This document shows, one piece after another, positions 54,489 through 63,172 of a stretch of DNA of 64,000 bases. The stretch is from Marinomonas sp. IMCC 4694 (lineage in GTDB: Bacteria > Pseudomonadota > Gammaproteobacteria > Pseudomonadales > Marinomonadaceae), in assembly GCF_008122525.1 (NCBI RefSeq), contig NZ_VSRV01000001.1, forward strand, positions 2,914,001 through 2,978,000, given 5' to 3'. The translations under genes were made by a program, and so were the position numbers. The notes beneath the pieces are model-generated. The model worked only from the letters and a program-made list of their open reading frames with translations. It searched no databases and was not told where the DNA came from. Every line of letters starts with the position of its first letter. The stretch's first letter is position 1.

Positions 54489-55787
54489 ATGTTTTTCAAA
54501 GCAAAAGCGGTCCCACAACCCACTATTTCAATGGACACAGATATTATTCAAGCCATGAGTAATTTTTGTGCGACTATTTACTTCCTACCAGACGGTACGA
54601 TTCTGGATGCAAACCCTCATTTCCTTGGCGCCGTTGGATATTCACTAGAAGAACTAAAAGGCCAACATCATTCGATGCTGTGCCCAGATGAAATTCGGAA
54701 CAGCAATGATTACAAAGACTTTTGGCCGCGACTGGCTTCCAACAAATGCCAACAAGGTATATTCTTACGCCAGACAAAAGACGGCTCAGACCTTTGGCTA
54801 GAAGCCACCTACTTCCCCATTAAAGTCGGCGGTGAAGTGGTCAAGATAATGAAAATAGCGTCTGACATTACGCAAGCAAAACAAATGGCGGATAACCAAG
54901 AAGCCGTTTACAACGCCATTGATCGTTCGAACGCTATGATTGAATTCGCACCAGATTGCACGGTAATGACCGCCAATGACAACTTCCTCGCAGCGATGGG
55001 CATTGGCTCCTTGAAAGAGATTGTCGGCAAACACCACAAAAAATTCTGTAAAGATAAGTTTTACGAAACCAACCCGAATTTCTGGGCAGAACTTGCGAAT
55101 GGTGAATTCAAAACGGGCCAATTTGAACGAATCAATAAGCAAGGCGAAACGATCTGGTTAGAAGCCAGTTACAACCCTGTTTATAATCACCTCGGAAGAG
55201 TCGAAAAAATCATCAAAGTGGCCTCCGACATTACCGAGCGTATTAATGGTCAGCAAGCCATCCAACATGCGGCCGAAGTAGCGCACTCAACTTCTGTAGA
55301 AACAGCACAAGTATCGGAAAACGGCGCGAAAATTCTTCGTCAAACTGTAGAAACGTCGAATCACATTATCAGTGAAATCGAAAACTCCACTCACTTAATC
55401 GAACAACTCAACAAACAATCCGAACACATTGCCAAAATTGTTTCAACCATAGGCTCTATTGCCGATCAGACCAACTTGCTTGCGCTAAATGCGGCGATAG
55501 AAGCCGCACGAGCTGGCGAACATGGCCGAGGCTTTGCGGTCGTGGCGGATGAAGTCAGAACTCTGGCTTCTCGCACTAGCAAATCCACCATTGAAATTGA
55601 AGAAATGGTCGCTCAAAACAGCAACCTAACCCGTCAAGCTAAGACAAGCATGATCAAAGTCAGCGAACGTTCTGGTGAGAACGCGATACTTATAGAAGAA
55701 GCCTCTGGCATTATTAATGAAATATTAACGGGCGCAGAACACGTCGCCAACACCATAAATACATTACTCGACGTCGATATGAAGTGA
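54489..55787 (+). CDS. Cytosolic chemoreceptor with two PAS domains (BdlA/Aer-like)
   Basis: This 432-residue MCP has no membrane segment. Two PAS domains follow each other (residues about 22-135: IYFLPDGTILDANPHFLGAVGYSLEELKGQHH…; about 143-255: IEFAPDCTVMTANDNFLAAMGIGSLKEIVGKHH…), each ending WLEA(T/S)Y-type with PAC motifs. Then comes the MCP tip ADQTNLLALNAAIEAARAGEHGRGFAVVADEVRTLA. Such proteins sense cytosolic redox or ligand signals through haem or flavin, or control biofilm dispersal. It lies between ligC-AKR and the ligB2 operon, so metabolism-dependent taxis is possible. Confidence 0.9.
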   Translation: MFFKAKAVPQPTISMDTDIIQAMSNFCATIYFLPDGTILDANPHFLGAVGYSLEELKGQHHSMLCPDEIRNSNDYKDFWPRLASNKCQQGIFLRQTKDGSDLWLEATYFPIKVGGEVVKIMKIASDITQAKQMADNQEAVYNAIDRSNAMIEFAPDCTVMTANDNFLAAMGIGSLKEIVGKHHKKFCKDKFYETNPNFWAELANGEFKTGQFERINKQGETIWLEASYNPVYNHLGRVEKIIKVASDITERINGQQAIQHAAEVAHSTSVETAQVSENGAKILRQTVETSNHIISEIENSTHLIEQLNKQSEHIAKIVSTIGSIADQTNLLALNAAIEAARAGEHGRGFAVVADEVRTLASRTSKSTIEIEEMVAQNSNLTRQAKTSMIKVSERSGENAILIEEASGIINEILTGAEHVANTINTLLDVDMK

Positions 55788-55822
55788 GCTTAAAAGTGCT
55801 TTAACACCATTTTCACGGCAAT

Positions 55823-55860
55823 AAAAAATCCGATGCCTAGTATCAGACATCGGATTTTTT
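55823..55860. terminator. Bidirectional terminator between the chemoreceptor and ligB2
   Basis: AAAAAATCCGATG and CATCGGATTTTTT form a perfect 13-bp stem with a 12-base loop, ending both convergent transcripts. Confidence 0.9.
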
Positions 55861-55895
55861 GTGCTTACCTTTCCAAATTAGCGGCGACGGTACAC

Positions 55896-56750
55896 TCACT
55901 CAGCCGTTGGCATTTCGTGTTCCAGTAGCATTAACCCAGAGCCAGTATTGGAAATCGGCGCGTGGTAGTTACGGTGTAATTCCGTCACTTTGCCTAATAA
56001 TGTACCGCGCATGGCGATGTGCATGTTGAGTTCCACGGCTTGGGCGCCGCCTTGCTCGACAAGGTCCATGTTGGTGTATCGGGTTAGGGCTTCTGGGTCG
56101 CTGACGAGCTTGTCTAGGCAGTCGATGTCGAAGGCGCGGTTGATAAAGCCTGCGCGCTCGCCGTCGAGTTGATGGGACATGCCGCCGGTGCCGAATACGA
56201 CCACGTTAATGTCTTTTTCATAGGACTGTACTGCGCGGCCAATGGCTTGGCCTAAGGCATAGGTTCGCCAAGGCTGAGCCATCGGATACTGCTCACAGTT
56301 GATGCACACCGGAATGACTTTTACATGGCCATATTGGTGACCTGGCCACATCAAATTCAGCGGTACGGTTAAACCGTGATCAACTTTCATTTCTTGGCAA
56401 ATGGTCATGTCAAAGCCTTCGTCGACAATGCTGTTGGCGATGTGCCAAGACAAGTCTGATTCGCCGGTGACGGGCGGAATCGTTGGAATGCCCCAGCCTT
56501 CGTCGGCGTTGTGGTATTCATCTGCCACGCCCATAGCAAAGGTGGGCTTTTTGTCGATGAAAAATTCCAAGCCATGGTCGTTATAAAAAAGAATGATAAC
56601 GTCGGGTTTTTTCTCATTTAGCCAGTCGCGTACGGGGGGATACGCATCGAAAAAAGGTTTCCAATACGGGGTTTGTTCCAATCCATTTGCCATAGCATTG
56701 GCAATCGCGGGGATGTGAGACGTGGTGACGGCTCCGATAATGTTCGCCAT
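55896..56750 (-). CDS. ligB: Protocatechuate/gallate 4,5-dioxygenase beta subunit, copy 2
   Basis: This 284-residue LigB-family catalytic subunit has the same ligands as copy 1: His12 (TSHIPAIA), His near 59 (FYNDHGLEFF), catalytic His in FGTGGMSHQLDG and Glu in GAQAVELNMHI. Much of the sequence is shared with copy 1 (DGERAGFINRAFD, CQEMKVDHGLTVPLNLMWPGHQYGHVKVIPV). It is last in the six-gene ligJ-ligK-galD-ligI-ligA2-ligB2 run. Presence beside galD raises the option of gallate rather than protocatechuate as substrate. Confidence 0.92.
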   Translation of the reverse strand: MANIIGAVTTSHIPAIANAMANGLEQTPYWKPFFDAYPPVRDWLNEKKPDVIILFYNDHGLEFFIDKKPTFAMGVADEYHNADEGWGIPTIPPVTGESDLSWHIANSIVDEGFDMTICQEMKVDHGLTVPLNLMWPGHQYGHVKVIPVCINCEQYPMAQPWRTYALGQAIGRAVQSYEKDINVVVFGTGGMSHQLDGERAGFINRAFDIDCLDKLVSDPEALTRYTNMDLVEQGGAQAVELNMHIAMRGTLLGKVTELHRNYHAPISNTGSGLMLLEHEMPTAE

Positions 56751-57112
56751 TAGATTTCTCCTCGTCCGTTTTTCTCAAGCATTGCTTTAAATTCATCAGT
56801 ACTCATGCCCGTTTGTAGGCCACCAATGTCTTGCATATTTAACTTAAGTAAGCCGGTAAACTTAGCCAAATAATAAATACTGCCGCCTTCGCGCAACAGC
56901 CCGATGACGTCTTTATTGTGGATCGCTGTTTTTTGCGCTTCTGTGAGATTGTACTTGTCACAGTAAGCCTCCGGGTCGGCACTGAATGCATCCCGTGCAG
57001 ATTGCTCATTAAATGAGTAACACATTTTGTTTAAGCCGTAGCCTTTTTTGGCCATTTGACCATCAAAAAGGTAGGTGCCCTGAAATTGTCGATCTGTGTA
57101 CTGACTGGACAT
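56750..57112 (-). CDS. ligA: Protocatechuate/gallate 4,5-dioxygenase alpha subunit, copy 2
   Basis: This 120-residue LigA homologue has GYGLNKMCYSFNEQSARDAFSADPEAYCDKYNLTEAQ and GGSIYYLAKFTGLLKLNMQDIGGLQTGMSTDEFKAML, close to copy 1. Its stop overlaps the ligB2 start by one base, the same coupling as in copy 1. It lies 43 bp after ligI. Confidence 0.92.
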   Translation of the reverse strand: MSSQYTDRQFQGTYLFDGQMAKKGYGLNKMCYSFNEQSARDAFSADPEAYCDKYNLTEAQKTAIHNKDVIGLLREGGSIYYLAKFTGLLKLNMQDIGGLQTGMSTDEFKAMLEKNGRGEI

Positions 57113-57154
57113 GTTGTGGGTAACCTCTGTTTGTATTTGGTTAAATTACTTGGT

Positions 57155-58027
57155 TTAAGCCCAATACAATCGCATTGGATTGTCCACCAGCAAGGCTTGC
57201 TGTAGCGCTTTTGTTGGTGCGATATGGGGAATGACATCCACAAGGTGACCATCATTTGGCGCTTCTACTTTCATGTTGGGGTGTGGCCAATCTGTGCCCC
57301 ACAAAACGCGATCAGGGAACTGCTCAACGAGGGTACGGGCAAACGGGTACACATCGGAGTAATCCGGCGCGTGCTGGGTCAATCGCTCGGGGCAGCTCAC
57401 TTTACACCAAACATTGTCATTGTCGGCCATGAAGTTCACAAAGCGCTTGAAATCAGGATGATCAACGCCATTTTTCACATTCGGCGTGCCCATATGATCA
57501 ACCACTATGGTGGTGTTCAACGCTTTTAGGAAGGGAATCAATTCTTCCAATTCTGCTGCTTCAAAATACACCACAATGTGCCAACCAAACGGACGAATCT
57601 TGTCGGCGATGGAGAAAAACACTTCTTTTGGGGTGCTGTCCACCAGACGCTTAACAAAATTAAACCGCACGCCACGAACCCCCGCTGCGTGCATTTTTTC
57701 GATGTCTTCGTGGGTGATGCTATCGTCCACAAAAGCAACGCCGCGCGCTAATTCCCCTGCGGTTTCTAGTGCATCGATCAAGGCGGAATTGTCGGTGCTA
57801 TGACAAGATGCTTGCACGATCACGTTGCGCGAAAAACCCAAGTGATCACGCAATGCGAACAGCTGCTCTTTTGACGCATCACAAGGGGTGTATTTACGCT
57901 TCGGGTGGTAGGGGAATTTATCCACCGGACCAAAAACGTGACAGTGCGCGTCTACCGCTCCCGCTGGAGCAACAAACTCAGGCTTACTGGGCGCCGAGTG
58001 AAATGGAATATAATCTTTGTCCATCAT
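57155..58027 (-). CDS. ligI: 2-pyrone-4,6-dicarboxylate hydrolase
   Basis: This 290-residue amidohydrolase-family lactonase opens 2-pyrone-4,6-dicarboxylate to 4-oxalomesaconate. The metal-binding start is AVDAHCHVFGP (about residue 24), with VIVQASCHSTDNSAL, VVDHMGTPNV and VLWGTDWPHPNM carrying further active-site His/Asp. I use the ATG at 58027 rather than a TTG six codons earlier. It lies between galD and ligA2 in the operon. Confidence 0.92.
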   Translation of the reverse strand: MMDKDYIPFHSAPSKPEFVAPAGAVDAHCHVFGPVDKFPYHPKRKYTPCDASKEQLFALRDHLGFSRNVIVQASCHSTDNSALIDALETAGELARGVAFVDDSITHEDIEKMHAAGVRGVRFNFVKRLVDSTPKEVFFSIADKIRPFGWHIVVYFEAAELEELIPFLKALNTTIVVDHMGTPNVKNGVDHPDFKRFVNFMADNDNVWCKVSCPERLTQHAPDYSDVYPFARTLVEQFPDRVLWGTDWPHPNMKVEAPNDGHLVDVIPHIAPTKALQQALLVDNPMRLYWA

Positions 58028-58088
58028 GTTCAAATACCTATTCAATAATTCGTTGTATCGTCAATACTCTCGTATTCGCATTCGCACA

Positions 58089-59177
58089 TTAAAGACCGTT
58101 AGCGTGAGCAAAGACCTGCCCATCAAACAGTTTTCTCGTGGTGCGTAAAATCGCGGCAGAGCCGACGTTGCCTTGCTCATCCTGATCTAAGATGACTGTC
58201 ATGGCACCAATAGGATGCTCAACATCCAAAGTCATACGCGAAGCAGGCTGATAACTCGCTACTTCATTCGCAGGCGAGCCTTTCAGTACCGCCGCTGTTG
58301 CCACACTCACCGCACCCAAGACGCCAATAGACGCGTGACAGCGATGGGGAATAAACGTACGGGTGGAAATCGCGCCACCGTTTGTCGCCGCGCTCACCAT
58401 GGTCATTTTCGGTACCGATTTGTCTTTCACGTCGCCCAAGTTCATCATCGGGCCGACCTGTAATCGAATCGATTCTAACTTTGCACGTAACGCATCATTG
58501 GCTTCGAGCTCTTCACGAGACTCTCGCCCTGTGATGCCCATATCGACCGCGCGCATAATCACTACCGGCATGCCGTTGTCGATGCAGGTGACTTCCACGC
58601 CATCAATCACATCGACCACATTACCGGTTGGCAACAAGGCGCCGCAGCTGGAGCCCGCCGTGTCTTGAAATACAATCGGCACCGCCGCCGAAAAGCCAGG
58701 CACACCATCAATGCGAGCCTCCCCTTCGTACTGCACTTCGCCGTCTTTAACCAACACACGAGCAACCGCGATTTGTCCGGTGTTTTCCATGAAGATTCGA
58801 ACCGAGGTTTCACCTTCAAGACCGTTCACCAAACCACGTTCAATCGCAAACGGGGCAATGCCCGCTAAAATATTGCCGCAGTTTTGTGCGTCGGTGACAA
58901 TCGCCTGATCAACAAACACCTGCAGAAACAAATAATCGACATCAGCGTCATCGCGTTCTGACTTTTTCACCACGGCGACTTTAGAAGCAAGAGGATCTGC
59001 ACCACCGATGCCGTCAATTTGACGCTCATCCGGCGACCCCATCACGCGCAATAAAAACTGCGCGCGCGCCTCGATATCCGTCGGCAAATCCGCCGCCAAA
59101 AAGTACGCGCCTTTTGACGTGCCGCCTCGCATCCACATGCACGGCGCACTTTTTAGGACGCCAGATGCGTTAGACAT
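58089..59177 (-). CDS. galD: 4-oxalomesaconate tautomerase (PrpF family)
   Basis: This 362-residue isomerase of the diaminopimelate-epimerase fold is known in gallate degradation as GalD, which converts the keto to the enol form of 4-oxalomesaconate. Motifs are CMWMRGGTSKGAYF at the N-terminus, QIDGIGGADPLASKVAVV, NCGNILAGIAPFAIERG with the active Cys, and SSCGALLPTGN. It overlaps ligK by 8 bp. The presence of this step fits either gallate use or faster handling of the pyrone route product. Confidence 0.88.
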   Translation of the reverse strand: MSNASGVLKSAPCMWMRGGTSKGAYFLAADLPTDIEARAQFLLRVMGSPDERQIDGIGGADPLASKVAVVKKSERDDADVDYLFLQVFVDQAIVTDAQNCGNILAGIAPFAIERGLVNGLEGETSVRIFMENTGQIAVARVLVKDGEVQYEGEARIDGVPGFSAAVPIVFQDTAGSSCGALLPTGNVVDVIDGVEVTCIDNGMPVVIMRAVDMGITGRESREELEANDALRAKLESIRLQVGPMMNLGDVKDKSVPKMTMVSAATNGGAISTRTFIPHRCHASIGVLGAVSVATAAVLKGSPANEVASYQPASRMTLDVEHPIGAMTVILDQDEQGNVGSAAILRTTRKLFDGQVFAHANGL

Positions 59178-59847
59178 ACTTAAGGCCTTTTTCTTTTAGG
59201 CGCGGTCGCATGTCATAAATGTCCAAACCCAATTCGCCGTTCGCCATGCGAACGCGTTTGGCTTCTTCGTTTGCCATACGAGCACGGGCAAGTTCAAGCA
59301 CCTCAACGGCATTTTCGCGGCGTACTACCACCACACCGTCGTCATCGGCCACAATCACATCACCCGGGTTTACCAAGGCATCCGCGCACACCATGGGCAC
59401 ATTTACCGAGCCCACGGTTTCTTTAATCGTACCTTCCGCAAACACGGCTTTGGACCATACTGGAAAGTTCATTTGACGCAAATCACGGGTGTCACGTACC
59501 CCGCCATCAATGATCAAACCCACGACTCCGCGAGACTGGGCCGACGTCGCCAGTAAGTCACCAAAGAACCCATGGTTAGACGGCGATGTCGGTGCGAACA
59601 CCATCACGTCACCCGCTTGGCATTGTTCAATCGCCACGTGCATCATCCAGTTATCGCCAGCGGCGCCAGAAATAGTGATCGCTGAACCCGCAATGGTTTT
59701 ATCGATTTGAATGGGGCGCATATAGTGAGCCAGTAAGCCCACGCGACCTTGGGATTCATGAATGGTCGCCACACCGCATTCTGCCAATCCGTCGATCACA
59801 GCTTGGTCGGCACGGTCGATGTGTTGTACTACTATATTGTTTCGCAT
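59170..59847 (-). CDS. ligK: 4-carboxy-4-hydroxy-2-oxoadipate aldolase
   Basis: This 225-residue class II pyruvate aldolase of the RraA-like HMG/CHA family splits 4-carboxy-4-hydroxy-2-oxoadipate to pyruvate and oxaloacetate. Visible motifs are CGVATIHESQGRVGLL, the loop GDLLATSAQSRGVVGLIIDGGVRDTRDL with the Arg/Asp metal and substrate residues, and NPGDVIVADDDGVVVV. It overlaps galD by 8 bp and follows ligJ by 30 bp. Confidence 0.92.
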   Translation of the reverse strand: MRNNIVVQHIDRADQAVIDGLAECGVATIHESQGRVGLLAHYMRPIQIDKTIAGSAITISGAAGDNWMMHVAIEQCQAGDVMVFAPTSPSNHGFFGDLLATSAQSRGVVGLIIDGGVRDTRDLRQMNFPVWSKAVFAEGTIKETVGSVNVPMVCADALVNPGDVIVADDDGVVVVRRENAVEVLELARARMANEEAKRVRMANGELGLDIYDMRPRLKEKGLKYV

Positions 59848-59877
59848 TGTCAGTTCCTTTCCCTTTAATCAAGAGCG

Positions 59878-60885
59878 TTACGCTGTAAGCCTAGAAAACA
59901 CACGACGAGCATTGCCCTCAAAGATGGCCTGCTTTTGCTCAGCGCTTAGTACGGTATTGTTGTCGATGTAGCGTTTTGTGTCGTCAAAGTAATGGCCACT
60001 TTCTGGGTCAATACCGCGCACCGCACCAATCATTTCAGAGGCAAATAAGATATTTTTGGTTGGAATAATATCCAATAGCAAATCGATGCCTCGCTGATGA
60101 TAAACACAAGTATCAAAGTAAATATTGTTCAATACACGCTCAGCAAGATCAAAACCTTGATCTAATGCCATGCCACGGAAACGGCCCCAGTGATAAGGCA
60201 CGGCGCCGCCACCATGGGGAATAATGATTTTCAATTCAGGGAAGTCTTTAAACACGTCGGACATCATCAACTGTTGAAAGCCGGTGGTGTCTGCGCCCAA
60301 ATAATGGGAGCCCGTTGTGTGGAAACAGTCATTGCAAGCGGCACTCACGTGGATCATCGCAGGAATGTCGTATTCGCACATTTTCTCATAAATTGGGTAA
60401 AAAGAGCGATCCGCCAAAGACTTGTCTTGCCAGTAACCACCACTCGGGTCGGGGTTTAAGTTAATGCCAATAAAGCCCATTTCCTCGATAGTACGCACGA
60501 TTTCAGCGACCGATTTACCTGGATCAACGCCTGGAGATTGAGGCAATTGAGCGACTGGCGCAAAGTTATCAGGGAAAAGATCACACACACGACGGATTAA
60601 ATCGTTTTGATGTTCCGTCCAATATTGGCTGGTGAATTCGTTGCCAATGTGATGTCCCATCCAGCTGGCACGAGGGGAGAAAATGGTCAAATCAGTGCCG
60701 CGCTCTTGCTGTAAACGCAGCTGATTGTTGATAATACTGTCGCGAATTTCGTCATCAGAAACAACGACTTTGCCTTTTTCTCCGACAAATGCAGGGTCTT
60801 TGGCAACAGCGGCTTTTTGTTTGTCGCGGTATTCACCAACGCCTGCAGGCGTGGTGGTGTAATGTCCATGGCAATCTATAATCAT
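59878..60885 (-). CDS. ligJ: 4-oxalomesaconate hydratase
   Basis: This 335-residue zinc amidohydrolase-fold protein hydrates 4-oxalomesaconate to 4-carboxy-4-hydroxy-2-oxoadipate. Motifs: IDCHGHYTT with two metal His at residues 5 and 7, IGINLNPDPSGGYWQD, MIHVSAACNDCFHTTGSHYLGADT with a further His, IIPHGGGAVPYHWGRFRGMA, and FASEMIGAVRGIDPESG near the end. It is the first gene of the ligJ-ligB2 operon. A strong hairpin lies 25 bp upstream of its start. Confidence 0.92.
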   Translation of the reverse strand: MIIDCHGHYTTTPAGVGEYRDKQKAAVAKDPAFVGEKGKVVVSDDEIRDSIINNQLRLQQERGTDLTIFSPRASWMGHHIGNEFTSQYWTEHQNDLIRRVCDLFPDNFAPVAQLPQSPGVDPGKSVAEIVRTIEEMGFIGINLNPDPSGGYWQDKSLADRSFYPIYEKMCEYDIPAMIHVSAACNDCFHTTGSHYLGADTTGFQQLMMSDVFKDFPELKIIIPHGGGAVPYHWGRFRGMALDQGFDLAERVLNNIYFDTCVYHQRGIDLLLDIIPTKNILFASEMIGAVRGIDPESGHYFDDTKRYIDNNTVLSAEQKQAIFEGNARRVFSRLTA

Positions 60886-60909
60886 CTTAGGCTCTCTATA
60901 CGGATCGTA

Positions 60910-60935
60910 TTTAGCGTCGTGACGACGACGCTAAA
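60910..60935. promoter_or_regulatory. Hairpin or operator in the ligJ leader
   Basis: TTTAGCGTCGT-GACG-ACGACGCTAAA is a perfect 11-bp inverted repeat placed 25 bp before the ligJ start. It may be a 5' mRNA structure that limits translation, or a palindromic binding site. Confidence 0.55.
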
Positions 60936-61593
60936 GTCATAAATTGAAATCACTTGGGGTGTTGACTGTTAGGTACAAATTTATACATCAACATCCCGTT
61001 CACTTTTTAACACGCTGGCTAATGCTGCAGCCACTTCATCACTTTGTGCAAAGAGTATTCTTTATCTAAAGACAAGTTGGCTATTTCAATTTGACCTAAA
61101 GGGTATTGCATTTTGGTATAGTCATTTTTTATCTTGAGAGATCCACTTACTCTTTTGCTTTATTTAACAGGCATATTGGCCTATCAGCCATTCAGAACGC
61201 ACACATCGATAACACTTTATCTTGTTGATAATTATAACTTTTCACAGAAAAATCGGTCGTTTTTATATTTTCATATTCCATTTTCGATATACGTAAGACA
61301 TTAAAAATTCATTTCTAAAAAAAGCAAAATTACGACATTTTGGTGGGGTGATTGAGGAAAACAGAGCAAGTATCAGACAAACATTAAAAGAGTGCGGCCA
61401 CACGCTGCACGGAATTTATCTTTTACGGGTCTATTGAAAAAAGTATAGGGTATTTTATAAATGATCCTATATTATTCACTTGTTACAAATGCAATTTTCG
61501 AATAAGTAACCGTCTGCTTAACCGTCATGTTTAGGCAGAAAAACACAAAAATAAGACCATCGGGACCTAAGATCTCGAGCTTGGAGAGACAAA
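60936..61593. other. Divergent control region between ligJ operon and TRAP operon
   Basis: No gene is seen in 658 bp. It is AT-rich after 61150. TATAGG-N16-CCTATA (61444-61471) and TTATC-N5-GATAA near 61220 are the only symmetric elements noticed; neither is convincing. GGAGAG lies just before the dctP start. Confidence 0.5.
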
Positions 61594-62604
61594 ATGAATT
61601 TGAAAAAAATCACCGCTGGATTAATCGCTGCCGGCGCAATCAGTGCCGCAAGTGCCGCCGATCTAACTCTGACCATTGGTCACGTAGACCCACAAGATTG
61701 GACCACCTCTAAAAAAGGCGCGGCAACTGAAGTCTTCAAAAACTTAGTAGAAGCCGAATCTGGCGGTCGTATTGAAGTCAATGTTTACCCTTCAGGCCAG
61801 CTGGGTGGTGAAACCGATCTTGTACAATCCGCTCAAGAAGGCACGCTCAGTATGGCGATGGTGTCTGGCGCATTTGCAAAAGTCTGTAAAGAAGCCGCTG
61901 TGTTAGAAATCCCTTACTTATTCCCTTCTGCGCCAGTAGCATGGGAAGTTCTGGACGGTGAATTTGGTAAAGCCTTGTCAGAACATTGCTTGGCACAGAG
62001 TGGACTTCGCACGTTAGCGTATGGCGAAACAGGCTTTCGTAACTTTACCAACTCAAAACGCCCTGTTGCTGAGCCGAAAGATCTAAAAGGTCTAAAAATT
62101 CGCGTTCAGACTTTGCCTTTGTACGTCGAAATGGTGAAAGCCATGGGCGCGGAGCCAACACCTATTGCATGGCCTGAAGTACCATCAGCGCTAACAACCG
62201 GCGTGGTAGACGGCCAAGAAAACCCAGTCAGTGTGATTGAAGCAAACAAATTTTATGAGTTTCAAAAATACCTAACGTTAGATGGTCACGTATACGGCAC
62301 AGATTTCTTGCTGATGAACGAAGACATTTATCAGTCTTTGAGCGACGCGGATCGAGCCATTATTGAACGTGCGGCAAAAGTGGCCGGTACCTTGGGTCGT
62401 GCCGTTCAGCAGTTTAATTCTGCTAAAGGGTTAAAGTCTCTTGCCGCTAACGGCATGGAAATTACCACACCAACACCAGCACAATTAGCTATGTTCCGTG
62501 ATATTGCACAACCTGCGGTAATTAATTGGTTAAAAGGTGAAGTTCAACCTGAGTGGATCGATCGTGTCCAATCATCAGTCAATATGGTTAGCAACAACCA
62601 ATAA
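61594..62604 (+). CDS. dctP: TRAP transporter periplasmic binding protein DctP
   Basis: This 336-residue secreted protein has a signal peptide (LIAAGAISAASA-ADLTLTIGHVD). The DctP fold is shown by FKNLVEAESGGRIEVNVYPSGQLGGETDLVQSAQEGTLSMAM. The carboxylate-binding Arg region LKGLKIRVQTLPLYVEMVKAMGAEPTPIAWPEVPSALTTGVVDGQENP is present. It would bind an aromatic or dicarboxylic acid for the adjacent ligJ operon. It is followed by a terminator, then dctQ and dctM. Confidence 0.93.
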   Translation: MNLKKITAGLIAAGAISAASAADLTLTIGHVDPQDWTTSKKGAATEVFKNLVEAESGGRIEVNVYPSGQLGGETDLVQSAQEGTLSMAMVSGAFAKVCKEAAVLEIPYLFPSAPVAWEVLDGEFGKALSEHCLAQSGLRTLAYGETGFRNFTNSKRPVAEPKDLKGLKIRVQTLPLYVEMVKAMGAEPTPIAWPEVPSALTTGVVDGQENPVSVIEANKFYEFQKYLTLDGHVYGTDFLLMNEDIYQSLSDADRAIIERAAKVAGTLGRAVQQFNSAKGLKSLAANGMEITTPTPAQLAMFRDIAQPAVINWLKGEVQPEWIDRVQSSVNMVSNNQ

Positions 62605-62625
62605 TCTCAGCGTGTAAAGTACACT

Positions 62626-62661
62626 AACCGAAAGCAAGATTGCTTTCGGTTCGTTTTTTTT
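62626..62661 (+). terminator. Intercistronic terminator between dctP and dctQ
   Basis: AACCGAAAGC and GCTTTCGGTT pair across a 6-base loop, followed by CG and T8. Confidence 0.9.
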
Positions 62662-62689
62662 GGTCACATCACAACCCGGAAAGCTCACC

Positions 62690-63172
62690 ATGAAGCGCCT
62701 CTTTAAAAATACCCTCGCCGTCTTGACCGGCACCTCTCTTTTCGTGATTTTTAGCGTTATTTTGGTAAGCAGCTTGAGCCGCTACTTATTAAATTCGCCG
62801 ATCCAATGGAGCGAAGAAGTCGCAAAATACGCCATGATTTACGGCACTATGTTTGGTATGGCCCTGTGTTACTTAGAAGGTCTACACATTCGCTTTACGT
62901 TTTTGGAAGACATGGTTTCCGCTCGTATTCGTCACTTACTGCACCTTGTATCGGACCTTGTTGCTCTCATCAGCGGTGTTGTCATTGTCTATTCTGGGTA
63001 TCTTTTTATGATGAAGCGAGGCGCGATAGAAGCGCCAGGCACTGGCATTCAAATGTACTATTTTCATGTGGCTATGGTTATTGGTGGCGCCTGCCTTACC
63101 ATTGCCGCGCTCATTCGTCTGGTTGAATACTTTCAGCCCTCCACATCAGCGAAAGGACCCTCTTCATGCTAG
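62690..63172 (+). CDS. dctQ: TRAP transporter small membrane subunit DctQ
   Basis: This 160-residue, four-helix protein is recognised by the conserved ILVSSLSRYLLNSPIQWSEEVAKYAMIYGTMFGMALCYLEGLHIRFTFLED block. I use the ATG at 62690; the frame from 62660 adds a basic head overlapping the terminator. Its stop overlaps the dctM start by four bases or more, so the two are coupled. Confidence 0.9.
   Translation: MKRLFKNTLAVLTGTSLFVIFSVILVSSLSRYLLNSPIQWSEEVAKYAMIYGTMFGMALCYLEGLHIRFTFLEDMVSARIRHLLHLVSDLVALISGVVIVYSGYLFMMKRGAIEAPGTGIQMYYFHVAMVIGGACLTIAALIRLVEYFQPSTSAKGPSSC

Noticed and set aside
58089..59177. PrpF (methylaconitate isomerase) of the methylcitrate cycle
   Set aside because: Same family, but no prpB, prpC or acnD nearby; the lig operon context favours GalD.
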